From: Brevundimonas sp.
GTDB lineage: Bacteria; Pseudomonadota; Alphaproteobacteria; Caulobacterales; Caulobacteraceae
Assembly (NCBI RefSeq): GCF_030704825.1
Contig: NZ_JAUYNX010000014.1
Span: 372,001-436,000 of the forward strand
Direction: 5' to 3'
DNA length: 64,000 nt
The stretch's first letter is position 1, and each line of letters begins with the position of its first letter. The notes under the pieces were generated by a model that was not told the origin of the DNA, ran no database searches, and worked only from the letters and a program-made list of their open reading frames with translations. Shown piece by piece: positions 56,263 through 64,000 of the stretch. A program made the position numbers and the translations under genes.

Positions 56263-57114
56263 ATGCCCCTCGCCCGGTTTCTCGTCCGTCTCGGTTATGC
56301 GCCGGTGTTCTTCGCGGGATTCCTTGGGGCCGCGGTGACCTTGGCCGAGCGCGGGGCGCCCCCGTGGAGTCTGCCGATCCTGCTCGGGCTGGCGCTGGCG
56401 GTCTCGTTCGCCGCCGAGCGTCTGGCGCCCTACGAACCCGTCTGGAATCAACCCCACGGGGACGCCGGCCGCGATTTGATCCATGCGGCGGTCAATGAGG
56501 CGTCGATTGTCCTCTCGGTTCTGGCCCTGCCCCTTGTGTCCGGCGTGATCCCGGGTCTCGACGTCTGGCCGTCCGGCTGGCCGCTATGGGGACAACTGGC
56601 GGTCGCCATAGTGGCGGCGGACTTCGGCATCACCCTGGCGCACTACGCCAGCCATCGCATCCCGGCGCTCTGGTCGTTGCACGCCGTGCATCATTCCGTC
56701 GAACGGATGTATGGTTTCAACGGCCTGCTGAAACATCCCCTCCATCAGGCGATAGAATTGACGGCCGGTGTTGCGCCGCTGGTGCTCCTCGGCATGCCCT
56801 CGGACGTCGCCTGGCTTCTGGCCTTCGCCGTGGCGATCCAACTGATCCTTCAGCACTCCAACGTCGATATGAAGATCGGACCGCTGATCTACATATGGGC
56901 GGTCGCCCCGGCCCACCGACACCATCATCTGGCGTCGCAGACCGAGGGTGACGTCAATTTCGGCCTGTTCACCAGCCTGTGGGACCATCTGCTGGGAACG
57001 TTCCGGTCGGGGGCCGACACGCCTCGGACGGGCCAGATCGGCGTGTCCGGTCGGCCCGACTACCCCAGAGGATATCTCCGGCAACTCGCCGAACCCTTCC
57101 GACGGGGTGTCTGA
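56263..57114 (+). CDS. Sterol desaturase/fatty acid hydroxylase-family protein
   Basis: The 283-residue membrane protein has the di-iron His boxes HYASH, HAVHHS and HRHHH spread over LAHYASHRIPALWSLHAVHH and APAHRHHHLASQ. The family hydroxylates lipids or carotenoids. It ends 12 bases before the convergent csoR gene. Role in this strain unknown. Confidence 0.87.
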   Translation: MPLARFLVRLGYAPVFFAGFLGAAVTLAERGAPPWSLPILLGLALAVSFAAERLAPYEPVWNQPHGDAGRDLIHAAVNEASIVLSVLALPLVSGVIPGLDVWPSGWPLWGQLAVAIVAADFGITLAHYASHRIPALWSLHAVHHSVERMYGFNGLLKHPLHQAIELTAGVAPLVLLGMPSDVAWLLAFAVAIQLILQHSNVDMKIGPLIYIWAVAPAHRHHHLASQTEGDVNFGLFTSLWDHLLGTFRSGADTPRTGQIGVSGRPDYPRGYLRQLAEPFRRGV

Positions 57115-57126
57115 CACCCTGTCGCA

Positions 57127-57402
57127 CTAGCGCGAGGCGCGTCCGAGCAGCTCGATCAGTTCGTTCGCCTTGGCCTTGCGCTCGGCCGGATCGTCGCCGG
57201 TCATCGCGCCCATGACGCAGTGGTCGAGGTGATCCTTGAGGACCTCGCTCTCGACACGCAGCAGGGCGGCCCGCACCGCCTGCAGCTGGGTCAGCACGTC
57301 CACGCAGTATCGGTCATCCTCGACCATCCGGGCGATGCCGCGCACCTGTCCCTCGATCCGGTTGAGACGGTTCATCACCTTGGGCTTGGTCAGGGTCTGC
57401 AT
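57127..57402 (-). CDS. csoR: Copper-sensing repressor CsoR
   Basis: The 91-residue protein carries the CsoR Cu(I) ligands Cys33, His58 and Cys62 ([30 protein letters not shown]) with Tyr before the first Cys. ATG 57402 gives the usual length and has GAGGAA upstream; ATGs at 57414 and 57423 are alternatives. It diverges from the copper ATPase, with two dyad operators between. Confidence 0.88.
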   Translation of the reverse strand: MQTLTKPKVMNRLNRIEGQVRGIARMVEDDRYCVDVLTQLQAVRAALLRVESEVLKDHLDHCVMGAMTGDDPAERKAKANELIELLGRASR

Positions 57403-57427
57403 CCAATTCCTCATTCCAGTCATTCCC

Positions 57428-57470
57428 TATACCCTATGATGGTATCTTGCGCGATACCCCAATGGGGTAT
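57428..57470. promoter_or_regulatory. Two CsoR operators between csoR and the copper ATPase
   Basis: ATACCCC-AAT-GGGGTAT (57454-57470) is a perfect 7-base dyad; TATACC-N7-GGTAT (57428-57445) is a shorter one. Both match the CsoR operator form (ATACCC..GGGTAT) and lie where they can shut off both divergent genes. Confidence 0.75.
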
Positions 57471-57501
57471 ATTTGGCGTCCAGCCGATTCAGGAGCCCGC
57501 C

Positions 57502-59856
57502 ATGTCCACGTCCTCGCATTCCCATCCGGACGGTCACGCCGGTTGTTCGACCCACACGGCCGACAGCGGCGCGAAGGCCGTCGACCCGGTCTGCGGCATG
57601 ACCGTCGATCCGGCGACCGCGGCGCATCGCGCCGCTCACGAAGGCCGGGACTATTTCTTCTGCTCGGCGGGCTGCCGGACCAAATTCGTCGCCGAGCCGG
57701 ACCGATACCTGGGCGAGAAGCCGCAGCCTGCGCCCGTCGTCCCGGGCGCGATCTACACCTGCCCGATGCATCCGGAGGTGCGCCAGGAAGGCCCCGGCTC
57801 CTGCCCGATCTGCGGTATGGCGCTGGAACCGGAGACGGTGACCGCCGAGGCGCCGGTCAATCACGAACTGATCGACTTCACCCGCCGCTTCTGGGTCAGC
57901 CTGGTGCTGACCCTGCCGGTCTTCGCTCTGGAGATGGGCGGGCATCTGACCGGCCTGATGATGCGGATACCGGGACAGACCTCGAACTGGATCCAGTTCG
58001 CCTTGGCGACGCCGGTGGTGCTGTGGGCCGGATGGCCCTTCTTCCAGCGGGGCTGGGCCTCGATCCGCAACCGCAGCCTCAACATGTTCACGCTGATCGC
58101 TATCGGCGTTGGCGCGGCGTGGGTCTACAGCGTGGTCGCGGTTCTGGCTCCGGGCCTGTTCCCGGCGGCAGTCCGGCGAATGGACGGCAGCGCGCCGGTC
58201 TATTTCGAGGCGGCGGCGGTGATCACCGTCCTCGTTCTGGTGGGCCAGATCCTGGAGTTGCGCGCGCGGGAACAGACGTCCGGCGCTATCCGGGCGCTGC
58301 TGGATCTGACGCCGAAGACCGCGCGCCGCGTGCGTGACGACGGCGGCGACGAGGATGTGACGCTCGACCTGGTCGCCGTCGGAGACCGGTTGCGCGTCCG
58401 GCCCGGCGAAAAGGTGGCGGTCGACGGCGAAATCCTGGACGGCCGGGTGACCATCGACGAATCTCTGGTCACGGGAGAATCCATGCCGGTGACCAAGGAG
58501 GTCGGCGACAAGGTCGTCGCCGGTTCGCTCAACAAGACCGGCTCGTTCGTGATGCGGGCCGACAAGGTGGGCGCCGACACCCTGCTGGCCCGGATCGTCC
58601 AGATGGTCGCCCAGGCCCAGCGCAGCCGCGCGCCCATCCAGCGGCTGGCCGACCAGGTGTCGGGCTGGTTTGTCCCGGCGGTGATCGCGATCGCGGTTCT
58701 CGCGGCCGTCGTCTGGGGCCTGGCCGGACCCGAGCCGCGCCTGTCGTACGCCCTCGTGGCCGCGGTGTCGGTGCTGATCATCGCCTGTCCCTGCGCCCTG
58801 GGCCTGGCCACGCCCATCTCCATCATGGTCGGGGTGGGACGCGGGGCCCAGGCCGGGGTGCTGATCAAGAACGCCGAGGCGCTGGAGCGCTTCGAGAAGG
58901 TCGACACCCTGGTGCTCGACAAGACCGGCACCCTGACCGAGGGACGGCCATCGGTCACGGCGATCCGGCCCGCGGCCGGTTTCGACGAGGTCGAGCTTCT
59001 GAGGTTGTCCGCCAGCCTTGAGCGGGGCAGCGAGCACCCCCTGGCCGACGCCGTCGTCCGCGCTGCCAGCGACAGGAACCTCGTCCTCTCGGAGGCGTCG
59101 GAGTTCGACAGTCCGGTCGGACGGGGCGTCACCGGGATGGTCGATGGCCGCCGCGTGGCCCTCGGCAACGGCCGCTACCTCAGGGAAATCGGGGTCGACG
59201 TCGCGCCGCTCGAGGCCGAGGCCGAGGCGCTTCGCCGGGACGGCGCCACCGCCATCTTTGTGGCCGTGGACGGGGCCGCGGCCGGCGTCCTCGGCATCGC
59301 CGATCCGGTCAAGGCGACGACCGCCCAGGCCATCCGCGATCTGAAGGCGGCGGGGCTGCGCCTTGTGATGATGACGGGTGACAACCGCACCACGGCCGAG
59401 GCCGTGGCGCGCCGGCTCGGCATCGACGACGTCCAGGCCGAGGTCCTGCCCCAGGACAAGGCCGCCGTCGTCGAGCGTCTGCGCGCCGAGGGCCGGGTCG
59501 TGGCCATGGCCGGCGACGGGGTCAACGACGCCCCGGCCCTGGCCGCCGCCGACGTCGGCGTGGCCATGGGCGCGGGGTCGGATGTGGCGATCGAGAGCGC
59601 CGGCGTCACCCTGCTGGGGGGCGACCTGCAGGGCATCGTCCGGGCGCGCAAACTGTCTAAGGCGGTGATGGGCAATATCCGTCAGAACCTCGTGTTCGCG
59701 TTCGGCTACAATACGCTCGGCATCCCGATCGCGGCGGGCCTGCTCTATCCGGTCTTCGGCCTGCTGTTGTCGCCGGCCCTGGCGGCCTTGGCCATGGCCC
59801 TGTCATCCGTCAGCGTCATCGGCAATGCGCTGCGGCTTCGGGCGGTCAGGCTTTGA
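57502..59856 (+). CDS. copA: Copper-exporting P1B-1 ATPase with YHS and heavy-metal-binding domains
   Basis: The 784-residue pump begins with a His-rich segment, a YHS domain ([23 protein letters not shown]; about 27-65) and a Cys/Met knuckle ([24 protein letters not shown]; 85-107) in place of the usual HMA domains. The membrane motif is CPC (429-431), with TGES, DKTGTLT (Asp473) and [11 protein letters not shown] pumps export Cu(I). ATG 57502 follows AGGAG; a CsoR operator lies just upstream. Confidence 0.93.
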   Translation: MSTSSHSHPDGHAGCSTHTADSGAKAVDPVCGMTVDPATAAHRAAHEGRDYFFCSAGCRTKFVAEPDRYLGEKPQPAPVVPGAIYTCPMHPEVRQEGPGSCPICGMALEPETVTAEAPVNHELIDFTRRFWVSLVLTLPVFALEMGGHLTGLMMRIPGQTSNWIQFALATPVVLWAGWPFFQRGWASIRNRSLNMFTLIAIGVGAAWVYSVVAVLAPGLFPAAVRRMDGSAPVYFEAAAVITVLVLVGQILELRAREQTSGAIRALLDLTPKTARRVRDDGGDEDVTLDLVAVGDRLRVRPGEKVAVDGEILDGRVTIDESLVTGESMPVTKEVGDKVVAGSLNKTGSFVMRADKVGADTLLARIVQMVAQAQRSRAPIQRLADQVSGWFVPAVIAIAVLAAVVWGLAGPEPRLSYALVAAVSVLIIACPCALGLATPISIMVGVGRGAQAGVLIKNAEALERFEKVDTLVLDKTGTLTEGRPSVTAIRPAAGFDEVELLRLSASLERGSEHPLADAVVRAASDRNLVLSEASEFDSPVGRGVTGMVDGRRVALGNGRYLREIGVDVAPLEAEAEALRRDGATAIFVAVDGAAAGVLGIADPVKATTAQAIRDLKAAGLRLVMMTGDNRTTAEAVARRLGIDDVQAEVLPQDKAAVVERLRAEGRVVAMAGDGVNDAPALAAADVGVAMGAGSDVAIESAGVTLLGGDLQGIVRARKLSKAVMGNIRQNLVFAFGYNTLGIPIAAGLLYPVFGLLLSPALAALAMALSSVSVIGNALRLRAVRL

Positions 59857-59893
59857 CCATCGACTGGCGCGCTCGAGACCGCCGGGGAAAACC

Positions 59894-59968
59894 ATGACAG
59901 CCGTCAGCCCATTACGCATCCCGGCGGTTGATCCCTCGCATGATCCGACGGTGTTCGGGCATATTTAA
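59894..59968 (+). other. Possible 24-codon leader or remnant
   Basis: Within the 280-base gap after the copper ATPase, ATG 59894 behind GGGGAAA opens a 24-codon frame (MTAVSPLRIPAVDPSHDPTV, ending FGHI and TAA). It may be an unlisted small protein or the start of a lost gene. The rest of the gap has a GC hairpin (60033-60059, TCCGGGCG/CGCCCGGA) and no gene. Confidence 0.2.
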
Positions 59969-60136
59969 TCGTGGTGGAACCGTGGCGGCGGGTCCGGATT
60001 ACGCTGGCTTCGATGTCCGGTGGGGACAGTCGTCCGGGCGAGCGCAACGCCCGCCCGGATGCAGCGTCGCCGGGCGCACCTCATTGTCTGGCCGCCTGGC
60101 GATCCGGCTGGCGACCGTCCCAAGCGGAGATCCCCG

Positions 60137-60817
60137 ATGTTCAACCCGATCGTCACCCGCCCGTCCCTCCTGCTCGCCGGCTGTTCCGCGCTCGTCCTGA
60201 CGGCGTGCAGCCCCGCGGCGGAGCCGCCCGCAACGTCCAAGGCCGAAGAGTCCGCGCACGCTTCGGAGCCCATGGCGATGGCGCAGACGCCGTTCTCCGC
60301 CGCCGAAACCAGGATGCACGAGGCCATGATGGCGGCGACGGGAGCCGATGCGGGCGAAACCTGGGCGCGCAAGATGATCCCGCATCACCAGGGCGCGCTC
60401 GACATGTCCCAGATCGTGCTGCGGGACACCCAGGACGCCGACATTCGCCGGATGGCCCAGAAAACCGTCGAAATGCAGACCACGGACATCGCCGAGCTGC
60501 GGCGCTGGCTCGAGACGCGGGTCGGGGCCGCCGCCGGCGCGGCCGCGCCGGGCGGGGGCGGGGAACCTCCCTTCGCGCCGGCCGAAACGAAGATGAAGGA
60601 CGCCATGATGTCGGCGACCGGGGCCAACACGGACCGGATGTGGGCCAGCAAGATGATCGCTCACCACCAGGGCGCGCTCGAGATGTCCCAGGTGGCGCTC
60701 CGCGAAAGCCAGGACGCCGGCATCCGGCGCATGGCGCAGAAGACGATCGAGATGCAGACCGCCGACATCGCCGAGATGCGCGCCTGGCTCGCGGCCCACC
60801 CGGTCGGCGGGTCCTGA
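60137..60817 (+). CDS. Lipoprotein with two tandem DUF305 domains
   Basis: The 226-residue product has a lipobox (SALVLTAC) and two DUF305 repeats of about 80 residues: MHEAMMAATGADAGETWARK and MIPHHQGALDMSQIVLRDTQ, then MKDAMMSATGANTDRMWASK and MIAHHQGALEMSQVALRESQ, joined by an Ala/Gly linker. The repeats are nearly parallel in sequence, pointing to recent internal duplication. His and Met pairs suggest copper binding in the periplasm. Confidence 0.87.
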   Translation: MFNPIVTRPSLLLAGCSALVLTACSPAAEPPATSKAEESAHASEPMAMAQTPFSAAETRMHEAMMAATGADAGETWARKMIPHHQGALDMSQIVLRDTQDADIRRMAQKTVEMQTTDIAELRRWLETRVGAAAGAAAPGGGGEPPFAPAETKMKDAMMSATGANTDRMWASKMIAHHQGALEMSQVALRESQDAGIRRMAQKTIEMQTADIAEMRAWLAAHPVGGS

Positions 60818-60865
60818 CGCGGCTCTCACGGGCGGAGCGTGTTTGACTGAAAGAGGGGCAGGGAC

Positions 60866-61345
60866 ATGGAAAAGATGACGGGCATGAATCACACGCAGGC
60901 CATGAAGGGCAGCTATCGATCATTCGCGATCGAGCTCGTCCTTGATTTCATCATCATGTACCTGGTGATGTACACGATGATCGCATCCCTCGATCACTTC
61001 TACTTCAATCTCAACAACGTCTACATGACCCTGATGATGGTCTCTCCCATGGCCATCCTCATGCTGGTGTTCATGCGATCGATGTATCCGTCGAAGCGGA
61101 CCAATCTACTGATCGGCGGGGCGGCCGCCCTGGTGTTCGCGGTCAGCTTCTGGGGCATGCGGACCCAGGCGGCGGTCGGGGATGCGGAATTCCTGCGTTC
61201 GATGATACCCCACCACTCCGGCGCCATCCTGATGTGCAACGAAGCGGAGTTGAAAGATCCCGAGGTGCTCGGTCTGTGCGAGGAGATCGTCAGCTCCCAG
61301 GCGCGGGAAATCGCCCAGATGAAGGCCCTTCTGGCGCGGCGGTAA
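60866..61345 (+). CDS. Membrane-anchored DUF305 protein
   Basis: The 159-residue protein has three hydrophobic segments (LVLDFIIMYLVMYTMIASL, VYMTLMMVSPMAILMLVFM, LIGGAAALVFAVSFWGM) followed by a short DUF305 domain with FLRSMIPHHSGAILMCNEAELKD. Its membrane part is Met- and His-rich (MEKMTGMNHTQAM). AGGGG precedes the ATG. It lies between another DUF305 gene and the multicopper oxidase. Confidence 0.85.
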   Translation: MEKMTGMNHTQAMKGSYRSFAIELVLDFIIMYLVMYTMIASLDHFYFNLNNVYMTLMMVSPMAILMLVFMRSMYPSKRTNLLIGGAAALVFAVSFWGMRTQAAVGDAEFLRSMIPHHSGAILMCNEAELKDPEVLGLCEEIVSSQAREIAQMKALLARR

Positions 61346-61424
61346 TCCGGCGGGCGGCCGCGAGGGCCGCCGGCGCGGTCGGCTCTGCGGCAGCGTGTCG
61401 CGAGGGCGGGCCGCGCCGCTTGCG

Positions 61425-61484
61425 TAAAACCTTTTAGATCGCGCCTCAGGAGGCGCGACCATGACTTTCAGGAGTATCCCATGA
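61425..61484 (+). promoter_or_regulatory. Leader of the multicopper oxidase gene: palindrome, hairpin and a 7-codon frame
   Basis: TAAAA-CC-TTTTA (61425-61436) is followed by a hairpin TCGCGCCT-CAGG-AGGCGCGA (61439-61458) and then ATG ACT TTC AGG AGT ATC CCA TGA, whose stop overlaps the gene's start (ATGA). The AGGAG inside the mini-frame is the ribosome-binding site. Whether the mini-frame is translated is unknown. Confidence 0.4.
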
Positions 61485-63346
61485 AGCTGGATCGTCGAGC
61501 GCTGCTGCGCGGCGCCGTCGCCGGAGGCGGTCTTGCGGCCTTGCAGGGCTTGATGCCCGCCTGGGCCCAGACGGGGTCTCCGGGGCTGCGGGCGGACCTG
61601 CCGACCCTCACCGGCCCGAACATCGATCTGACGGTCGGCCAGACGCCGTTCACCGTGAACGGGCGCACCGCCATGGCGACGACGATCAACGGCGTGCTCC
61701 CGGCTCCTGTGCTTCGCCTTCGCGAGGGGCAGAACGTCCGACTGGCCGTGACGAACCAGCTCGACGAGGACACCTCGATCCACTGGCACGGCATTCTGCT
61801 GCCGTTCCAGATGGACGGCGTCCCCGGCGTCAGCTTCCCGGGCATCCGCTCGCGCGAAACCTTCGTCTACGAGTTCCCGGTCCGGCAGTCGGGCACCTTC
61901 TGGTACCACAGCCACTCGGGTTTGCAGGAGGCGCTCGGCCACTACGGACCCCTGGTCATCGATCCGGCCGGGGCGGATCCGGTCGGCTACGACCGCGAGC
62001 ACGTGCTGGTGCTGTCGGACTGGAGCTTCATGCATCCGCACGAAATCTTCGAGAAGCTCAAGAAGAGTCCCGGCTACTTCAACCGGCAGCGCACCACCCT
62101 GGCCGGCCTGCTGGACGGCAGCGACCGGATGAGCCTGGAGGAGCGCCGGATGTGGGGCGAGATGCGGATGGATCCGCGCGACATCCTCGACGTCAACGGC
62201 TCGACGTACACCTATCTGATCAACGGCCATGGGCCCCAGGAGAACTGGACCGGCCTGTTCCGGCCCGGGGAGCGGGTGCGGCTGCGCATAATCAACGCCT
62301 CGGCCATGTCGATCTTCAACGTCCGCATCCCCGGCCTCCCCATGACGGTGGTCCAGGCCGACGGCGAGAACGTGCGCCCGATCGAGATCGACGAGTTCCA
62401 GATCGCCGCCGCCGAAACCTATGACGTCATCGTTCGGCCGACCGAGGACCGCGCCTACACCATCGTGTCGGAAGCCATCGACCGCTCGGGCATGGGCCGC
62501 GCCACCCTGGCGCCCCGCCTCGGCATGACGGCCGAGGTTCCGCCGCTTCGCGAGGTTCCCAACCTGACCATGAAGGACATGGGCATGGGAGACATGGGGG
62601 GCATGAGCGGAATGGATCACGGGGCCATGGGAGCCCAGTCGGGCGGAGCGATGGCCGGAATGGACCACGGGGCTATGACGGGCGCGCCCGGCGCGGCCAT
62701 GGCGGGCATGGATCACGGCGCCATGGCCCCCCAGGCCCCCGCCGGGACGATGTCCGGTATGGACCACGGCTCCATGTCCGGCATGAACATGCGCGATCCG
62801 GAGAACGCCCCGCCCGACATGGCGGTGGGGGTGGGCGTCGACGCCATCGCCATGGCGCCGGCCAATCGCATGGGCGAGCGGCCGATCGGGCTTCAGGACG
62901 TGCCGCATCGCGTCCTCGTCTACACGGACCTGGTGTCGCTCGCGCCCAACAAGGATCAGCGTCCCCCGTCCCGGACGATGGAGATTCACCTGACCGGCAA
63001 CATGGAGCGGTTCATGTGGGGCTTCGACGGCCGCAAATTCAGCGAGCTGGTCGAGCCGATCCGGTTCGAGCGGGACGAGCGGGTGCGCGTGACCCTGGTC
63101 AACGATTCCATGATGGCGCACCCGATCCACCTGCACGGCCATTTCTTCGAGCTGGTCACCGGCGGCCCGGCCGGTCACCAGCCGCTCAAGCACACCGTCA
63201 ACGTCCCGCCGGGCGGCAAGGTCAGCTTCGACCTGACCGCGGACAATCCGGGCGACTGGGCCTTCCACTGTCACCTGTTGCTGCACATGCATGCCGGGAT
63301 GTTCAACGTGGTCACGGTCCGTCCGATGGAAGGAGCCGCATCGTGA
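61481..63346 (+). CDS. Periplasmic multicopper oxidase CopA/PcoA
   Basis: The 621-residue protein has a Tat signal (LDRRALLRGAVAGGGLAALQ), three cupredoxin domains and all copper sites: IHWHGILLP, WYHSHSGLQEALGHYGPL, HPIHLHGHFFELV and FHCHLLLHMHAGMF. A Met/His insertion (about residues 360-430, repeats of GMDHGAM) is typical of copper-resistance CopA/PcoA and should bind Cu(I). It oxidises Cu(I) in the periplasm. It overlaps the copB-like gene by 3 bases (GTGA). Confidence 0.93.
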   Translation: MKLDRRALLRGAVAGGGLAALQGLMPAWAQTGSPGLRADLPTLTGPNIDLTVGQTPFTVNGRTAMATTINGVLPAPVLRLREGQNVRLAVTNQLDEDTSIHWHGILLPFQMDGVPGVSFPGIRSRETFVYEFPVRQSGTFWYHSHSGLQEALGHYGPLVIDPAGADPVGYDREHVLVLSDWSFMHPHEIFEKLKKSPGYFNRQRTTLAGLLDGSDRMSLEERRMWGEMRMDPRDILDVNGSTYTYLINGHGPQENWTGLFRPGERVRLRIINASAMSIFNVRIPGLPMTVVQADGENVRPIEIDEFQIAAAETYDVIVRPTEDRAYTIVSEAIDRSGMGRATLAPRLGMTAEVPPLREVPNLTMKDMGMGDMGGMSGMDHGAMGAQSGGAMAGMDHGAMTGAPGAAMAGMDHGAMAPQAPAGTMSGMDHGSMSGMNMRDPENAPPDMAVGVGVDAIAMAPANRMGERPIGLQDVPHRVLVYTDLVSLAPNKDQRPPSRTMEIHLTGNMERFMWGFDGRKFSELVEPIRFERDERVRVTLVNDSMMAHPIHLHGHFFELVTGGPAGHQPLKHTVNVPPGGKVSFDLTADNPGDWAFHCHLLLHMHAGMFNVVTVRPMEGAAS

Positions 63347-64000
63347 AGACGTCGGTCGCCATCCTTCCCCTGATCCTCGCAGCGGCTTCCGCGGCGGCGG
63401 GGACACCGGCGCTGGCGCAGAGCCACGCCGGGCATGCCATGCCCGCGCCTGTTCGTCAGGCGCTTCCGGGGGGTTGCGTCGCGCGCGGCTCCCCCACCGC
63501 CGATGCATCCCGGATAGGCATGCCCGGAGCGCCGACGTGCCCGACGGGCGCGGTGCCCGTCCGTCTGTCGGCTCCGGCGATGCCGGCGGGACACGACATG
63601 TCGACCATGGGCCAGACGCCTGCTCCGGCCGCGGCGTCCGCTCGTGCCGGGCACGACATGTCCGCTATGGGCCAGACCCAACCGGCTCCGGCCGCTGCGT
63701 CCCCTCACACCGGCCATGACATGTCGACGATGGGCCAGACGCAGCCGGCTCCGGCCGCCGCGTCCCCGCATGCTGGCCATGACATGTCGACCATGGGCCA
63801 GACCCCGCCCGCTCCGGCGATGCCGGCGGGGCACGACATGTCGGCTATGGGCCAGACCCAACCGGCTCCGGCCGCTGCGTCCCCTCACGCCGGCCATGAC
63901 ATGTCGACGATGGGCCAGACGCAGCCGGCTCCGGCCGCCGCGTCCCCGCATGTTGGCCATGACATGTCGACCATGGGCCAGACCCCGCCCGCTCCGGCGA
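63343..64000 (+). CDS. copB: CopB/PcoB-like copper protein, 3' truncated, with long Met/His repeats
   Basis: GTG 63343 overlaps the oxidase stop and opens a frame that runs to the window end (219 codons seen). A signal peptide (VAILPLILAAASAAAGTPALA) is followed by SHAGHAMPAP, a Cys-containing stretch, then seven GHDMS(T/A)MGQT units. CopB, the outer-membrane partner of CopA, has a Met-rich N-terminal region of this type; its barrel domain would lie beyond the window. Position supports the call. Confidence 0.75.
   Translation, partial: MKTSVAILPLILAAASAAAGTPALAQSHAGHAMPAPVRQALPGGCVARGSPTADASRIGMPGAPTCPTGAVPVRLSAPAMPAGHDMSTMGQTPAPAAASARAGHDMSAMGQTQPAPAAASPHTGHDMSTMGQTQPAPAAASPHAGHDMSTMGQTPPAPAMPAGHDMSAMGQTQPAPAAASPHAGHDMSTMGQTQPAPAAASPHVGHDMSTMGQTPPAPA
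63580..64000 (+). repeat. Higher-order Met/His coding repeat in copB
   Basis: Units of about 54-60 bases encode GHDMSTMGQT plus a Pro/Ala linker (QPAPAAASPHA or PPAPAMPA). Three units form a 180-base super-repeat: 63640-63819 and 63820-63999 are nearly identical. The array continues past the window. Confidence 0.9.

Noticed and set aside
59965..60372. Minus-strand gene opposite the start of the DUF305 lipoprotein
   Set aside because: No ribosome-binding site or domain; the plus strand has a lipobox and clear repeats.
63271..63960. Minus-strand repeat protein (RHVMAG-type) over the copB array
   Set aside because: Mirror reading of the Met/His repeats; the plus frame continues from a start overlapping the oxidase stop and has a signal peptide.
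63580..64000. Possible CRISPR-like or non-coding tandem repeat
   Set aside because: Unit length is a multiple of three, the frame stays open and encodes a copper-type motif; there are no unique spacers.

Overview
The window is a 64 kb stretch of high-GC DNA, almost entirely coding, that reads as an alphaproteobacterial chromosome or large plasmid. The family mix (DUF1289, MAPEG, DUF442/persulfide dioxygenase, COG4705, ACR3 ars genes, CzcCBA with HupE and a membrane-anchor protein) and the codon use fit Caulobacterales (Brevundimonas, Caulobacter or Phenylobacterium) or a sphingomonad. That placement is inferred from gene content. No rRNA, tRNA, CRISPR array, transposase or integrase was recognised.

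Left part (1-13.4 kb): a sulfide-detoxification group (partial persulfide-dioxygenase-like MBL enzyme, DUF442 sulfurtransferase, a broken TauE exporter), then two periplasmic binding proteins and a DUF302 protein. Next come an MFS transporter, a PilZ protein, an isoprenylcysteine-methyltransferase-like membrane enzyme, and a two-component system with a four-repeat membrane protein and a PepSY protein. This part ends with DUF1003, cytochrome b561 and a VIT1/CCC1 iron/manganese transporter behind a Fur-like box.

Metal core (13.4-26.8 kb): a P1B ATPase under an RcnR-type repressor, a MntP manganese exporter behind a yybP-ykoY-type riboswitch, an NreA/NreB nickel pair, and a czcCBA-hupE-anchor operon on the minus strand.

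Accessory patch (26.4-30.4 kb): a frameshifted His-rich gene, an AlpA-type regulator, a hipBA toxin-antitoxin module with its palindromic operators, a frameshifted small gene and an orphan AbiEi-like antitoxin. Arsenic genes follow (arsR-arsC-ACR3-arsN2(broken)-arsH, 30.4-33.4 kb), then a self-regulated Fic protein.

Right part: a FTR1/cytochrome c iron permease (Fur-like box) next to a MerR-family regulator, MAPEG, LspA, CDF-like protein and methyltransferase cluster resembling lead (pbr) loci (35-40 kb). A long plus-strand operon follows, His-rich leader gene-czcCBA-DUF190-CDF-P1B-4 ATPase-DUF305 (40-50 kb). Then come an acyltransferase, a minimal mer locus (merR, merT, GDCC-type Cys protein, no merA or merP seen), small genes, a second acyltransferase, an AraC regulator and a sterol desaturase. 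A copper cluster closes the window: csoR, CopA-type ATPase, two DUF305 genes, multicopper oxidase and a repeat-rich copB-like gene that runs off the end.

The genes therefore cover As, Hg, Cu, Ni/Co, Zn/Cd, Mn and probably Pb, plus iron handling. At least four coding regions are broken (tauE-like, His-rich gene, DUF2188-like, arsN2), so part of the island appears to be decaying, unless some frameshifts are assembly errors.
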